Origin: Irineochytrium annulatum
Lineage: Eukaryota > Chytridiomycota > Chytridiomycetes > Chytridiales > Chytridiaceae
Length of the DNA: 64,000 bases
Assembly (NCBI GenBank): GCA_027600665.1
Contig: JADGJL010000003.1
Coordinates: 124,001-188,000, forward strand
Direction of reading: 5' to 3'
The position numbers and the translations under genes were made by a program. The notes beneath the pieces are model-generated. The model worked only from the letters and a program-made list of their open reading frames with translations, made no database searches and had not been told where the DNA came from. Below are positions 25,635 through 34,250 of this stretch, one piece after another; the stretch's first letter is position 1; the number at the start of each line of letters is the position of its first letter.

Positions 25635-27338
25635 ATGAAGGGCAAAACACCAAAAACATTCGCAATGCTTCTGTTAGCCAGTGCTCTTGCAATTACAGCA
25701 GGATGCAGCAGCAATGGAGGAGGAAGTAACGCTTCAGAAAAGCCGGTTGATTCCGGAGACACCACCAGTCCAGTAACCTTTACATTCTTTGGTGCAGATG
25801 CAAGTCCGAACTGGAACAACATGAAGGATGCTGTCGGTCAAGAGATTACCAAGGCAACGGGAGTTACAATTGAGGCTGAGTATGATGTGAATAATGGTGG
25901 AGATCAAAAGATTCCTTTGATGGCTGCGAGTGGTGATTACCCTGATATTATCTATCCTAAAGGCAACTTGTCGAAGCTTGTGGATGCAGGCGCGATGCTG
26001 GACCTGACCGATCTGATTGAGGAGCATGCTCCCAATTTGAAAAAAATCTATGGTGATCAGATGAACCGTCTGAAATATAGCTTGGAAGATCAAGCGATCT
26101 ATACGATTCCGACCAATATGGGTGTAGATAACGTTGCATTTGACGCTACGGGCGGATTCGAGATTCAACAAAGAGTATTAAAAGAGCTTGGCTACCCTGA
26201 AGTGAAAACGCTTGAGGATTATGAAAACGTACTGAGAACGTATTATGAAAAACATCCAACGATTGATGGTCAACCGACTATTCCGTTGACATTAAACGCA
26301 GATGACTGGAAGATCATGATCACGGTAACGAACCCTGCATTCCAAGCTACGGGTGGACCGGATGATGGTGAGTATTATATCAATCCTGAGACCTATGAAG
26401 CCGTTCTCCACTACAAACGTCCTGAGGAAAAGGAATATTTCCGTTGGTTGAACAAAATGTACAATGAAGGTCTGCTGGACAAAGACACATTTGTTCAAAA
26501 AGATGACCAATATAAATCCAAAATTGCCAGTGGCCGCGTACTTGGTCTGATCGACCAGGAATGGAACTATGGTGAGGCGGAAAATGCTTTGAAATCGTCC
26601 AACGGTGGCGATAAAACATATGCTCACTTCTCCGTGTCCCTGAACAAGGACATTGTGGACCATACATTCCAGCCGACAGGTTTTGATGGTTACGGCATTG
26701 GAATTACAACTTCGGCCAAAGATCCAGTGCGCATTATCAAATTCATGGATTGGCTTGCATCTGATGAAGGTCAAGTCCTGAGAAACTGGGGCGTTGAAGG
26801 CAAGCACTACCAAGTAGAGAATGGCAAACGCGTTATCCCGGCAGAAGTACAAGATCGCAAAACCAATGATAACTCTGCCTTCACGAAAGAGTCTGGCGTG
26901 GGTATGTACAATATATTCAGTGCGAGATACGGAGATGGCGTGAAAGATGCTACGGATAACTATTACACAACCAACTTCCCTGAGCAGATTCAGGCTGGAT
27001 ACACTGCAGCAGAGAAAGAGACATTGAAAGCTTATGGAATTACAACTTGGAAAGATTTCTACCCTTCCGAAGATGATCTGAAATTGAAAGATTGGGGCGC
27101 AGCATATAACATGCCTGTACCTTCTGACACGGATTACAATGTAACGTTCCAAAAAACACAGGATATCGTACGCAAACGTATTCCAGAGGCGATTCTTGCC
27201 AAACCTGAAAACTTCGACAGCGTATACGATGGTCTCTTGGCTGAACTTGATAAAGCAGGTGCAGTGGAGATGGAAAAACAATATACGGTATGGATTAAAA
27301 ATCGGGTATCCCTCTGGACTGGTAAAGACGTGAAATAA
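25635..27338 (+). CDS. Sugar ABC transporter lipoprotein solute-binding protein 2 (LplA type)
   Basis: 567 residues. Lipobox ITAGC (Cys24). Very similar throughout to the proteins encoded just before and after; long blocks such as HPTIDGQPTIPLTL and YYINPETYEA are shared. It has its own promoter and terminator, no permease beside it, so it presumably docks onto the LplB/LplC pair at 21482-23383 (inference). RBS AAGGGGG. Tandem duplication with independent promoters may broaden the ligand range. Confidence 0.92.
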   Translation: MKGKTPKTFAMLLLASALAITAGCSSNGGGSNASEKPVDSGDTTSPVTFTFFGADASPNWNNMKDAVGQEITKATGVTIEAEYDVNNGGDQKIPLMAASGDYPDIIYPKGNLSKLVDAGAMLDLTDLIEEHAPNLKKIYGDQMNRLKYSLEDQAIYTIPTNMGVDNVAFDATGGFEIQQRVLKELGYPEVKTLEDYENVLRTYYEKHPTIDGQPTIPLTLNADDWKIMITVTNPAFQATGGPDDGEYYINPETYEAVLHYKRPEEKEYFRWLNKMYNEGLLDKDTFVQKDDQYKSKIASGRVLGLIDQEWNYGEAENALKSSNGGDKTYAHFSVSLNKDIVDHTFQPTGFDGYGIGITTSAKDPVRIIKFMDWLASDEGQVLRNWGVEGKHYQVENGKRVIPAEVQDRKTNDNSAFTKESGVGMYNIFSARYGDGVKDATDNYYTTNFPEQIQAGYTAAEKETLKAYGITTWKDFYPSEDDLKLKDWGAAYNMPVPSDTDYNVTFQKTQDIVRKRIPEAILAKPENFDSVYDGLLAELDKAGAVEMEKQYTVWIKNRVSLWTGKDVK

Positions 27339-27380
27339 GGTTGAAAACCAAGCATTAAAGTGAAGGATTTTCATAGCGAA

Positions 27381-27408
27381 AAAAGCCCTTGAGAAAGGGC
27401 TTTTTTTA
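27381..27408 (+). terminator. Terminator after binding protein 2
   Basis: AAAGCCCTT and AAGGGCTTT with a GAGA loop and a T7 run. Confidence 0.93.
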
Positions 27409-27411
27409 TTG

Positions 27412-27494
27412 TTGACGTAAGCGGATGGATAGCCTATAATCTATCATGTAAGCACTTTCAGTAAGCGTTTTATAGTATGTTTCGAAAACGTTTT
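27412..27494 (+). promoter_or_regulatory. Regulated promoter of binding protein 3
   Basis: TTGACG (27412-27417), 17 bases, TATAAT (27435-27440), TGTAAGCACTTTCA (27447-27460), then AAAACGTTTT (27485-27494). The box order differs from the binding-protein-2 promoter, where the palindromes lie upstream. Confidence 0.72.
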
Positions 27495-27660
27495 ATGTCT
27501 GTTGTAAGAACAATGTTGTAAAATAGTTGCTGCTGACAATTATCTTTGAAAATCAGGCTTTTACAGCATAAGTCGTAAGCGCATTCAAAAAAGTGGTATC
27601 CTCAGGCATAAAGCCTGTTATACAGATAAAACCTTCATAAATAATAGGGGGAACTAGACA

Positions 27661-29358
27661 ATGAGAGGCAAGATGAAAGGTAATACACCCAAGACGTTTG
27701 CAATGTTGATGCTCGCAAGTGCAATGCTGGTCACAGCTGGATGCGGGAATTCGGGAACAAAAGAAACTACGGAGTCCAGTGGAACTGAACCAATTACAGT
27801 GACGTTCTTCGGTGCAGATCCAAGCCCGACCTGGAACAAGATGCAAGATGCAGTCGGTAAAGAGATTACTAAACAAACAGGCGTTACGATTGAAGCTGAG
27901 TATGATGTGAACAACGGTGGCGATCAGAAGATTGCACTTATGGCGGCCAGCGGTGATTACCCTGACCTCATCTTCCCTAAAGGTAACTTGTCTAAGCTTG
28001 TGGATGCAGGTGCAATGCTGGATTTGACCGATCTGATTGAAGAGCATGCTCCGAACCTGAAAAAAATCTATGGCGACCAGATGAACCGTCTGAAATATAA
28101 CACGGAAGATCAGTCGATATATACGATCCCAACAAACATGGGTGTAGATAATGTTGTATTTGATGCAGGTGGCGGATTCGAAATTCAACAAAGAGTATTG
28201 AAAGAGCTTGGATACCCTGAAGTGAAGACACTTGAGGATTATGAGAATGTACTAAAAGCCTATTATGAAAAACATCCAACCATTGATGGTCAACCAACCA
28301 TTCCGTTGACATTGAATGCAGATGACTGGAAGATCATGATCACGGTAACGAACCCGGCCTTCCAGGCAACAGGTGCCCCTGATGATGGTGAATACTACAT
28401 TAACCCTGAAACGTATGAAGCGATGCTTCACTACAAGCGTCCAGAAGAGAAAGAGTACTTCCGTTGGTTGAACAAAATGTATAATGAAGGACTGTTGGAC
28501 AAGGATACATTTGTTCAAAAGGATGATCAATATAAGTCCAAAATTGCCAGTGGCCGTGTACTCGGTCTGATCGATCAAGAGTGGAACTATCAAGAAGCTG
28601 AAAATGCACTCAAATCAGCAGGCAAGGACGATGCCACATATGCTCACTTCTCCGTGTCTTTGAACAAGGATATTGTAGATCATACGTTCCAACCAACCGG
28701 ATTTGACGGTTATGGCATCGGGATCACAACTTCGGCCAAAGATCCGGTACGTATCATCAAATTCTTGGATTGGCTTGCTTCTGATGAAGGACAAGTGCTG
28801 AGAAACTGGGGTATTGAAGGCCAACACTATAACGTCGAAAATGGCAAACGTGTGATTCCTGACGAGATTCAGGATCGCAAAACCAATGACAATTCGAATT
28901 TCAGCAAAGAAACAGGTATCGGGATGTATAGTGCCTTTAGTGCAAGATACGGCGATGGTGTGAAAGATTCTACGGATAACTATTATACAACGAACTTCCC
29001 TGAGCAGATTCAAGCGGGTTATACTGCAGCCGAGAAGGAAACGTTGAAAGCCTACGGTATTACAACATGGAAAGATTTCTATCCTTCCGAAGATGATCTG
29101 AAGCTCAAGGAATGGGGAGCAGCATACAACATGTCTGTACCTTCAGGAACAGATTATGAAGTAACGTTCCGAAAAACACAGGATATCGTTCGTAAACGTA
29201 TTCCGGAGGCTGTTCTGACTTCACCAGCAAACTTTGACGCAACCTATGATGCTTTCCTGGATGAATTGGACAAAGCAGGTGCAGTGGAGATGGAGAAACA
29301 ATATACCGTTTGGGTGAAAGACCGTGTCTCCCTTTGGACAGGAAAAGATATAAAATAA
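27661..29358 (+). CDS. Sugar ABC transporter lipoprotein solute-binding protein 3 (LplA type)
   Basis: 565 residues. Lipobox VTAGC (Cys28). Closest to binding protein 2; differences cluster in the signal peptide, the linker and near residues 310-330. Start ATG 27661 follows GGGGGA; an ATG 12 bases on is possible. It is a monocistronic unit between its own promoter and terminator, directly ahead of the fucosidase gene. Confidence 0.92.
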   Translation: MRGKMKGNTPKTFAMLMLASAMLVTAGCGNSGTKETTESSGTEPITVTFFGADPSPTWNKMQDAVGKEITKQTGVTIEAEYDVNNGGDQKIALMAASGDYPDLIFPKGNLSKLVDAGAMLDLTDLIEEHAPNLKKIYGDQMNRLKYNTEDQSIYTIPTNMGVDNVVFDAGGGFEIQQRVLKELGYPEVKTLEDYENVLKAYYEKHPTIDGQPTIPLTLNADDWKIMITVTNPAFQATGAPDDGEYYINPETYEAMLHYKRPEEKEYFRWLNKMYNEGLLDKDTFVQKDDQYKSKIASGRVLGLIDQEWNYQEAENALKSAGKDDATYAHFSVSLNKDIVDHTFQPTGFDGYGIGITTSAKDPVRIIKFLDWLASDEGQVLRNWGIEGQHYNVENGKRVIPDEIQDRKTNDNSNFSKETGIGMYSAFSARYGDGVKDSTDNYYTTNFPEQIQAGYTAAEKETLKAYGITTWKDFYPSEDDLKLKEWGAAYNMSVPSGTDYEVTFRKTQDIVRKRIPEAVLTSPANFDATYDAFLDELDKAGAVEMEKQYTVWVKDRVSLWTGKDIK

Positions 29359-29390
29359 CATGGATTGTCCTCAACCCATGCTGAAACAAA

Positions 29391-29418
29391 AAAAGGCCCC
29401 TTCATAGGGGCCTTTTTT
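29391..29418 (+). terminator. Terminator after binding protein 3
   Basis: AAAAGGCCCC and GGGGCCTTTT with a TTCATA loop and a T run. Confidence 0.93.
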
Positions 29419-29444
29419 ATGTGGAGGAGGTGTGATGATTTACA

Positions 29445-29506
29445 TTGACGCAAATTTGGAAATCACATATAATCTCCTTAATGTAAGCACTTACCGAAAA
29501 CGTTTT
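29445..29506 (+). promoter_or_regulatory. Regulated promoter of the GH95-GH1 operon
   Basis: TTGACG (29445-29450), 17 bases, TATAAT (29468-29473), TGTAAGCACTTACC (29482-29495), AAAACGTTTT (29497-29506). Same layout as the binding-protein-3 promoter. Confidence 0.75.
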
Positions 29507-29551
29507 ATGACATAAATACTTCGATGGCTAATTGAGGAAAAGGAGTTAATG

Positions 29552-31933
29552 ATGTCCCTACACAATAACCTAACTAATATCAACCGTTTATGGTATCGAC
29601 AACCGGCAAAACGCTGGGAAGAAGCACTACCCATCGGAAATGGCCGTCTTGGAGGCATGGTGTATGGCGGCGCAGCGGATGAACGAGTTCAGCTCAATGA
29701 AGATACATTATGGTCAGGATTTCCGAGGGATACGATTCAATACAGCAGTCAGCGGTATTTGAAGCAGACGCGTGAGTTAATCATGTCTGGACAGTATGGT
29801 GAAGCTGAGGATTTGTTGAACCGAGAGATGCTCGGCCGTGACGTGGAGGCTTACCAGCCAATGGGGCATTTTCTGTTACACCATGAGGGTCTGGACGATC
29901 TTTCGTATGAAGCATTTGAGCGTGAACTTGATCTGGAGTCAGGCATTGCTACCACGATGTATTCACGGGAAGGAATTCGTTATGTACGTGAAGTGTATTC
30001 CAGTGCTTCGGATAATTTGATGGTTTGCACATGGACTGCGGATCGAAAGGCTGCTTTGAATGCCAGCGTTACGCTAGACAGTCCTCACCCTTATCGCGTT
30101 GAGACCTCAGGAGATGCACTCACGATGTTTAGCCGTTGCCCGAGTCACGTGGAATCCAATTATTTCAGAGATCACCCGGAATCCGTCCTGTATGAAGAAG
30201 ATCGGGGAACCGCATATGCAGTACGTGTAGCAGCTACGGCAACAGGGGAGCACGCAAAGGTCTCCAACCTGGAAGGCAAGTTGCACATTCAGGGTGCTGA
30301 TCAGGTTGTTTTCTATCTGGCAGCGGCTACGTCCTTTGAAAGTTACGATGTGTTGCCTGTGAAGGATAACCGGTTGCTCGAAAAGGAATGCGTGGATATG
30401 ATCTCCAAAGCGATCACACATGGTGCGGAAGTGCTTCGGGAAAGACATGTACAAGATCATCGCGCATTGTTTAACAGAGTCTCTATTGATTTAGGTGCAT
30501 CGGTTAACGCAGAATTGCCTACGGATGAGCGGCTGCAGGCCTATCAGGCAGGGGAACAAGACCCTGGGTTAGAAGCACTTTATTTCCAATATGGAAGATA
30601 TCTGTTGATGGCTAGTTCGCGGCCGGGCAGCCAGCCTGCCAATCTGCAGGGAATCTGGAACCATCAGGTAGAACCGCCGTGGCATAGTGACTATACCATC
30701 AACATCAACACGGAGATGAATTACTGGCCGGCAGAAGTCTGCAATCTGAGTGAATGTCATGAGCCGCTGTTTGATATGTTGACCGATCTCAGTGATACAG
30801 GACGCAGAACGGCGCGTATTCTGTATGGAGCCCGTGGATGGGCTGCTCATCATAATGTAGATATTTGGAGAACCTCTACGCCGACAGGTGGAGATGCAAG
30901 CTGGGCTTTTTGGCCGATGGGCGGTGTGTGGCTTACCTCGCATCTATGGGAGCACTATCAATTTACCGGTAATCAACGTTTTCTTGAGGAACGTGCCTAC
31001 CCCATCATGAAGGAAGCGGCGTTGTTCTGTCTCGACTGGCTGGTGGAAGGACCTGAGGGATATCTGGTTACAATTCCATCCACTTCACCAGAGAACAAGT
31101 TTCTGACAGAAGCTGGAGAGGCACGCAGTATATCCATGGCTTCAACGATGGATATGACTTTGATTCGTGAATTGTTTAGCCGTTGTATTGAAGCCTCGAA
31201 GCAGCTAAATATAGATGAATCGTTGGCAAGCGAATGGAGTGAGGCGCTTGACAAACTCTATCCATTCCGTATTGGAAGTGAAGGACAATTGCTGGAGTGG
31301 TTTAAGGATTTTGCCGAATCCGAGCCGGGGCATCGTCACGTCTCTCACCTGTATGGACTGTATCCCGGGGAGCAGATCAATCGAGTGCATTCACCGGAAC
31401 TGGTGGAAGCAGCACGAATATCGCTTGAACGTCGTATCTCACAAGGTGGCGGGCATACAGGATGGAGCTGTGCATGGTTGATCAATCTGTATGCACGACT
31501 GCTGGATAGCAGCCAGGCACATCAGTTTGTGCGCACATTGCTCGCCCGATCCACACATCCGAATCTGTTCGATGACCATCCACCATTCCAGATCGATGGT
31601 AACTTTGGAGGTACGGCTGGAATCGCCGAGATGTTATTACAGAGCCACTTGAACGAGTTACATTTGCTACCGGCACTGCCTGAACTCTGGACTCAAGGTC
31701 GTGTTGAAGGGCTTCGTGCTAGAGGTGGTTATACGGTAGCAATTACGTGGACGGACAACAAGCTTGCGTCAGCGGTTATCAAAGCTGATCGAAGTGATTC
31801 ACTAACCCTTCGTAGTACTTATCCGCTACGTGTGGAAGGAAATGAACAAGCGAAGGCAGAGCTTACGCCCCAAGGCGATTATGTAACTATTTTAACAATG
31901 ACCGCAGGACAAACGATCCGCGTGTCATCATGA
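29552..31933 (+). CDS. Glycoside hydrolase family 95 protein (alpha-L-fucosidase type)
   Basis: 793 residues, no signal peptide, so cytosolic. N-terminal family motif ALPIGNGRLGGMVYGG with LNEDTLWSG; the catalytic (alpha/alpha)6 region has the asparagine motif NINTEMNYWPAEVCNLSE, the likely acid in STSPENKFLT and the QIDGNFGGTAGIAEML motif. The family removes terminal alpha-1,2-linked L-fucose (some members act on L-galactose) by inversion. Start 29552 has better spacing from AAGGAG than the ATG three bases earlier. First gene of an operon with a GH1 enzyme 16 bases later, suggesting stepwise breakdown of imported fucosylated oligosaccharides, for example from xyloglucan (inference). Confidence 0.88.
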   Translation: MSLHNNLTNINRLWYRQPAKRWEEALPIGNGRLGGMVYGGAADERVQLNEDTLWSGFPRDTIQYSSQRYLKQTRELIMSGQYGEAEDLLNREMLGRDVEAYQPMGHFLLHHEGLDDLSYEAFERELDLESGIATTMYSREGIRYVREVYSSASDNLMVCTWTADRKAALNASVTLDSPHPYRVETSGDALTMFSRCPSHVESNYFRDHPESVLYEEDRGTAYAVRVAATATGEHAKVSNLEGKLHIQGADQVVFYLAAATSFESYDVLPVKDNRLLEKECVDMISKAITHGAEVLRERHVQDHRALFNRVSIDLGASVNAELPTDERLQAYQAGEQDPGLEALYFQYGRYLLMASSRPGSQPANLQGIWNHQVEPPWHSDYTININTEMNYWPAEVCNLSECHEPLFDMLTDLSDTGRRTARILYGARGWAAHHNVDIWRTSTPTGGDASWAFWPMGGVWLTSHLWEHYQFTGNQRFLEERAYPIMKEAALFCLDWLVEGPEGYLVTIPSTSPENKFLTEAGEARSISMASTMDMTLIRELFSRCIEASKQLNIDESLASEWSEALDKLYPFRIGSEGQLLEWFKDFAESEPGHRHVSHLYGLYPGEQINRVHSPELVEAARISLERRISQGGGHTGWSCAWLINLYARLLDSSQAHQFVRTLLARSTHPNLFDDHPPFQIDGNFGGTAGIAEMLLQSHLNELHLLPALPELWTQGRVEGLRARGGYTVAITWTDNKLASAVIKADRSDSLTLRSTYPLRVEGNEQAKAELTPQGDYVTILTMTAGQTIRVSS

Positions 31934-31949
31934 GACGGAGGAGCTAACC

Positions 31950-33296
31950 ATGACCATTTTTCAATTTCCACAAGATTTTCGATGGGGGACAGCAACAGCT
32001 TCCTATCAAATAGAAGGAGCGGCACAGGAAGGTGGACGCGGGGTATCCATCTGGGATACATTTGCTCGCACACCTGGCAAAGTATTTAACGGAGACAATG
32101 GGGATGTCGCATGTGACAGTTACCACCGGTATGAGGAAGACATCGAACTGATGAAGAAACTCGGGATTAATACGTACCGGTTCTCCATTGCATGGCCGCG
32201 CATTATTCCTGACGGAGATGGAGAGATCAATCGGGAAGGACTGGACTTCTACCATCGCTTCGTGGATGCATTGATAGAGGCGGGTATTGAACCGTTCCTC
32301 ACCCTGTATCACTGGGACCTTCCACAAACGCTGGAGGATGACGGTGGCTGGGGCAACCGCAGAACTGTAGACGCTTTTGTGAAATATGCCGAGGTGATTT
32401 TCAAGGAATTCTCGGGCAAGATCAACTTTTGGCTAACGTTTAATGAACCCTGGTGTATCGCATTCCTGTCGAACCTTCTCGGGATTCATGCGCCAGGAAA
32501 CAAAGACCTGCAAACATCAATTAATGTAGCACATGGATTGCTGGTTGCTCATGGTAAAGCCGTTCAATCGTTCCGTCGCCTGGGAACAACCGGTCAGATT
32601 GGTATCGCTCCGAACGTGTGCTGGGCTGAGCCGTACAGCAAATCTCCTGAAGACCAGGCAGCGTGTGATCGATCCATTGCGCTCAATACCGATTGGTTCC
32701 TAGACCCGATCTACAAAGGCACGTATCCGCAGTTTATGGTGGACTGGTTCGCAGAAGCAGGAGCTACGGTGCCAATCCAGGAAGGCGATATGGAGATTAT
32801 CTCGCAACCAATCGATCTGCTCGGCATTAACTATTACACGATGGGAATTAATCGCTTCAATCCGGAAGCGGGTGTTCTTCAATCGGAAGAAGTGGATATG
32901 GGCTTGACCAAGACAGATATCGGCTGGCCGGTGGAATCACGCGGTTTGTATGAATTCATGCATTACTTGCAAAAGTACGGCAATGTGGATGTATATATCA
33001 CGGAGAATGGTGCTTGTATTAATGATGATTTGGAGAATGGCAAAATTAACGATGATCGCCGGATTTCATATTATGAGCAGCATTTGGCCCAAATCCACCG
33101 CATCATTAATGACGGTATTAACCTGAAAGGGTACATGGCATGGTCATTAATGGACAATTTCGAATGGGCAGAAGGCTACCGGATGCGTTTCGGTCTCGTT
33201 CATGTCGATTATCGTTCACTTGTAAGAACACCGAAGGAGAGTTATTACTGGTATCAGAATGTCATTAAGAATAATTGGCTGGAGACAAGGAACTAA
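31950..33296 (+). CDS. bglA: Family 1 beta-glucosidase
   Basis: 448 residues, the length of Paenibacillus polymyxa BglA, with the same N-terminal style (FPQDFRWGTATASYQIEG). Acid/base E166 in TFNEPW and nucleophile E352 in YITENGA. Cytosolic retaining enzyme hydrolysing cellobiose and aryl- or alkyl-beta-glucosides. RBS GGAGGAG. Second gene of the operon with the GH95 gene. A strong terminator follows. Confidence 0.93.
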   Translation: MTIFQFPQDFRWGTATASYQIEGAAQEGGRGVSIWDTFARTPGKVFNGDNGDVACDSYHRYEEDIELMKKLGINTYRFSIAWPRIIPDGDGEINREGLDFYHRFVDALIEAGIEPFLTLYHWDLPQTLEDDGGWGNRRTVDAFVKYAEVIFKEFSGKINFWLTFNEPWCIAFLSNLLGIHAPGNKDLQTSINVAHGLLVAHGKAVQSFRRLGTTGQIGIAPNVCWAEPYSKSPEDQAACDRSIALNTDWFLDPIYKGTYPQFMVDWFAEAGATVPIQEGDMEIISQPIDLLGINYYTMGINRFNPEAGVLQSEEVDMGLTKTDIGWPVESRGLYEFMHYLQKYGNVDVYITENGACINDDLENGKINDDRRISYYEQHLAQIHRIINDGINLKGYMAWSLMDNFEWAEGYRMRFGLVHVDYRSLVRTPKESYYWYQNVIKNNWLETRN

Positions 33297-33373
33297 GGGG
33301 TTCCCCAATAAATGCAAGAGTATTTTAAGGGGAAATCAGGTTTGCATTATACATGGATACCTTATAAATGAAG

Positions 33374-33418
33374 AAAAAGACGGTAACATTGGAGTATTCC
33401 AATGCACCGTCTTTTTTG
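33374..33418 (+). terminator. Terminator after bglA
   Basis: AAAGACGGT-ATTGGA pairs with TCCAAT-ACCGTCTTT, followed by T6. Bases 33419-33600 hold no clear feature. Confidence 0.92.
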
Positions 33419-33596
33419 TATTTTTACAGTTATCAAACAGTAGTTCATAAAGGTTTCATAAGGTCAAGTAGAGTTCCTGTTATGAAAAGACGATTTTTGG
33501 GTTATAAGAAGTATGAGTAAATTGAATAATGTTTTGTCAACAGTTGAAAATAAAATAAAGTGTCCAAATTGCGAATAAAATTTGAACATTTGTTGA

Positions 33597-33644
33597 CTAA
33601 AATTCATACTGATGTGGTATATTGGTATAAGGAAAGCACTTACA
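33597..33644 (+). promoter_or_regulatory. Candidate promoter and cre-like box before a small membrane protein gene
   Basis: TTGACT near 33594-33599 and TATATT near 33619-33624 (long 19-base spacing), then GGAAAGCACTTACA at 33631-33644. The 12-base core AAAGCACTTACA is identical to that at the binding-protein-2 promoter. Confidence 0.5.
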
Positions 33645-33668
33645 AAAAGGGAAAAGGAAGTGTTTACT

Positions 33669-33932
33669 ATGGCATCGAAGACAGCAATGGTCAGCCAATT
33701 GGAGCGCAAAGACAAAAATATGCGGCGCGCCGTCTTGACGATGACAGTTCTGGCATGGGTCGCACTCATTACGGGAGTGGTCATGTGTCTGATCAATTTG
33801 AATGATTTTAATGATCGTAATCTTGGCTTGATGGTCGGTATTGGATTCCTTGTAGGTAGTGTGTTTATTTACGTAATTGCCAAAGCGATTGGCCTTGTTC
33901 ATACACGCCGGGAAGACGAAGGCGCCGATTGA
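33669..33932 (+). CDS. Small two-helix membrane protein of unknown function
   Basis: 87 residues. Start at 33669 follows AAAAGGAAG; the frame is open earlier but without a site. Basic N-terminus, two hydrophobic helices (about residues 22-44 and 52-72) and a charged tail (HTRREDEGAD). Not recognised. Alone between its own promoter and a stable terminator; located just before the qox operon. A cre-like box suggests catabolite control. Confidence 0.7.
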   Translation: MASKTAMVSQLERKDKNMRRAVLTMTVLAWVALITGVVMCLINLNDFNDRNLGLMVGIGFLVGSVFIYVIAKAIGLVHTRREDEGAD

Positions 33933-33993
33933 TTATAATCCTGCGTTAATTCGTTCATAATAAGACTGGATAAGTACCCGGAATCCAGTCAAT

Positions 33994-34050
33994 AAAGCCC
34001 TTTGCGGATTCGTTGACACTGATCAACGGGACTGCAAAGGGTTTTATTTT
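33994..34050 (+). terminator. Terminator with nested stem after the small membrane protein gene
   Basis: AAAGCCCTTTGC pairs with GCAAAGGGTTTT, with an inner CGTTGA/TCAACG stem, followed by ATTTT. Confidence 0.85.
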
Positions 34051-34204
34051 GTGACTTGATGTGTAAAGATTACAATGTACAAATATCAACCATGCAAGCG
34101 ATTTGTGAGAAAAAATTCACACATTTAAGGTGTAAAATCGACAAATTTGTTAACAAGAACAAAAAAGTTGTTCATTTCTGATATCTTTAGTAGGAAGAGA
34201 GTAG

Positions 34205-34223
34205 TATACTGATTTTTCAGTAT
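34205..34223 (+). promoter_or_regulatory. -10 region and palindrome of the qox operon
   Basis: TATACT (34205-34210) is a likely -10. ATACTGA (34206-34212) and TCAGTAT (34217-34223) form a perfect palindrome over it, either an operator or the first stem of the message. Upstream, GAACAA...TTGTTC near 34157-34173 is a second dyad. The rest of 34051-34204 is AT-rich. Confidence 0.55.
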
Positions 34224-34250
34224 GAGCGAATTTAAGGAGAGGGGATCAAA

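Noticed and set aside
26292..27374. 360-codon open frame antisense to binding protein 2
   Set aside because: Shadow frame; the same kind of antisense frame appears, in broken form, under the paralogues.
34103..34122. Rex- or Fnr-like site TTGTGA-N8-TCACAC before qoxA
   Set aside because: The spacing is eight bases, whereas Rex and Fnr/Crp sites need about six; I do not claim it.
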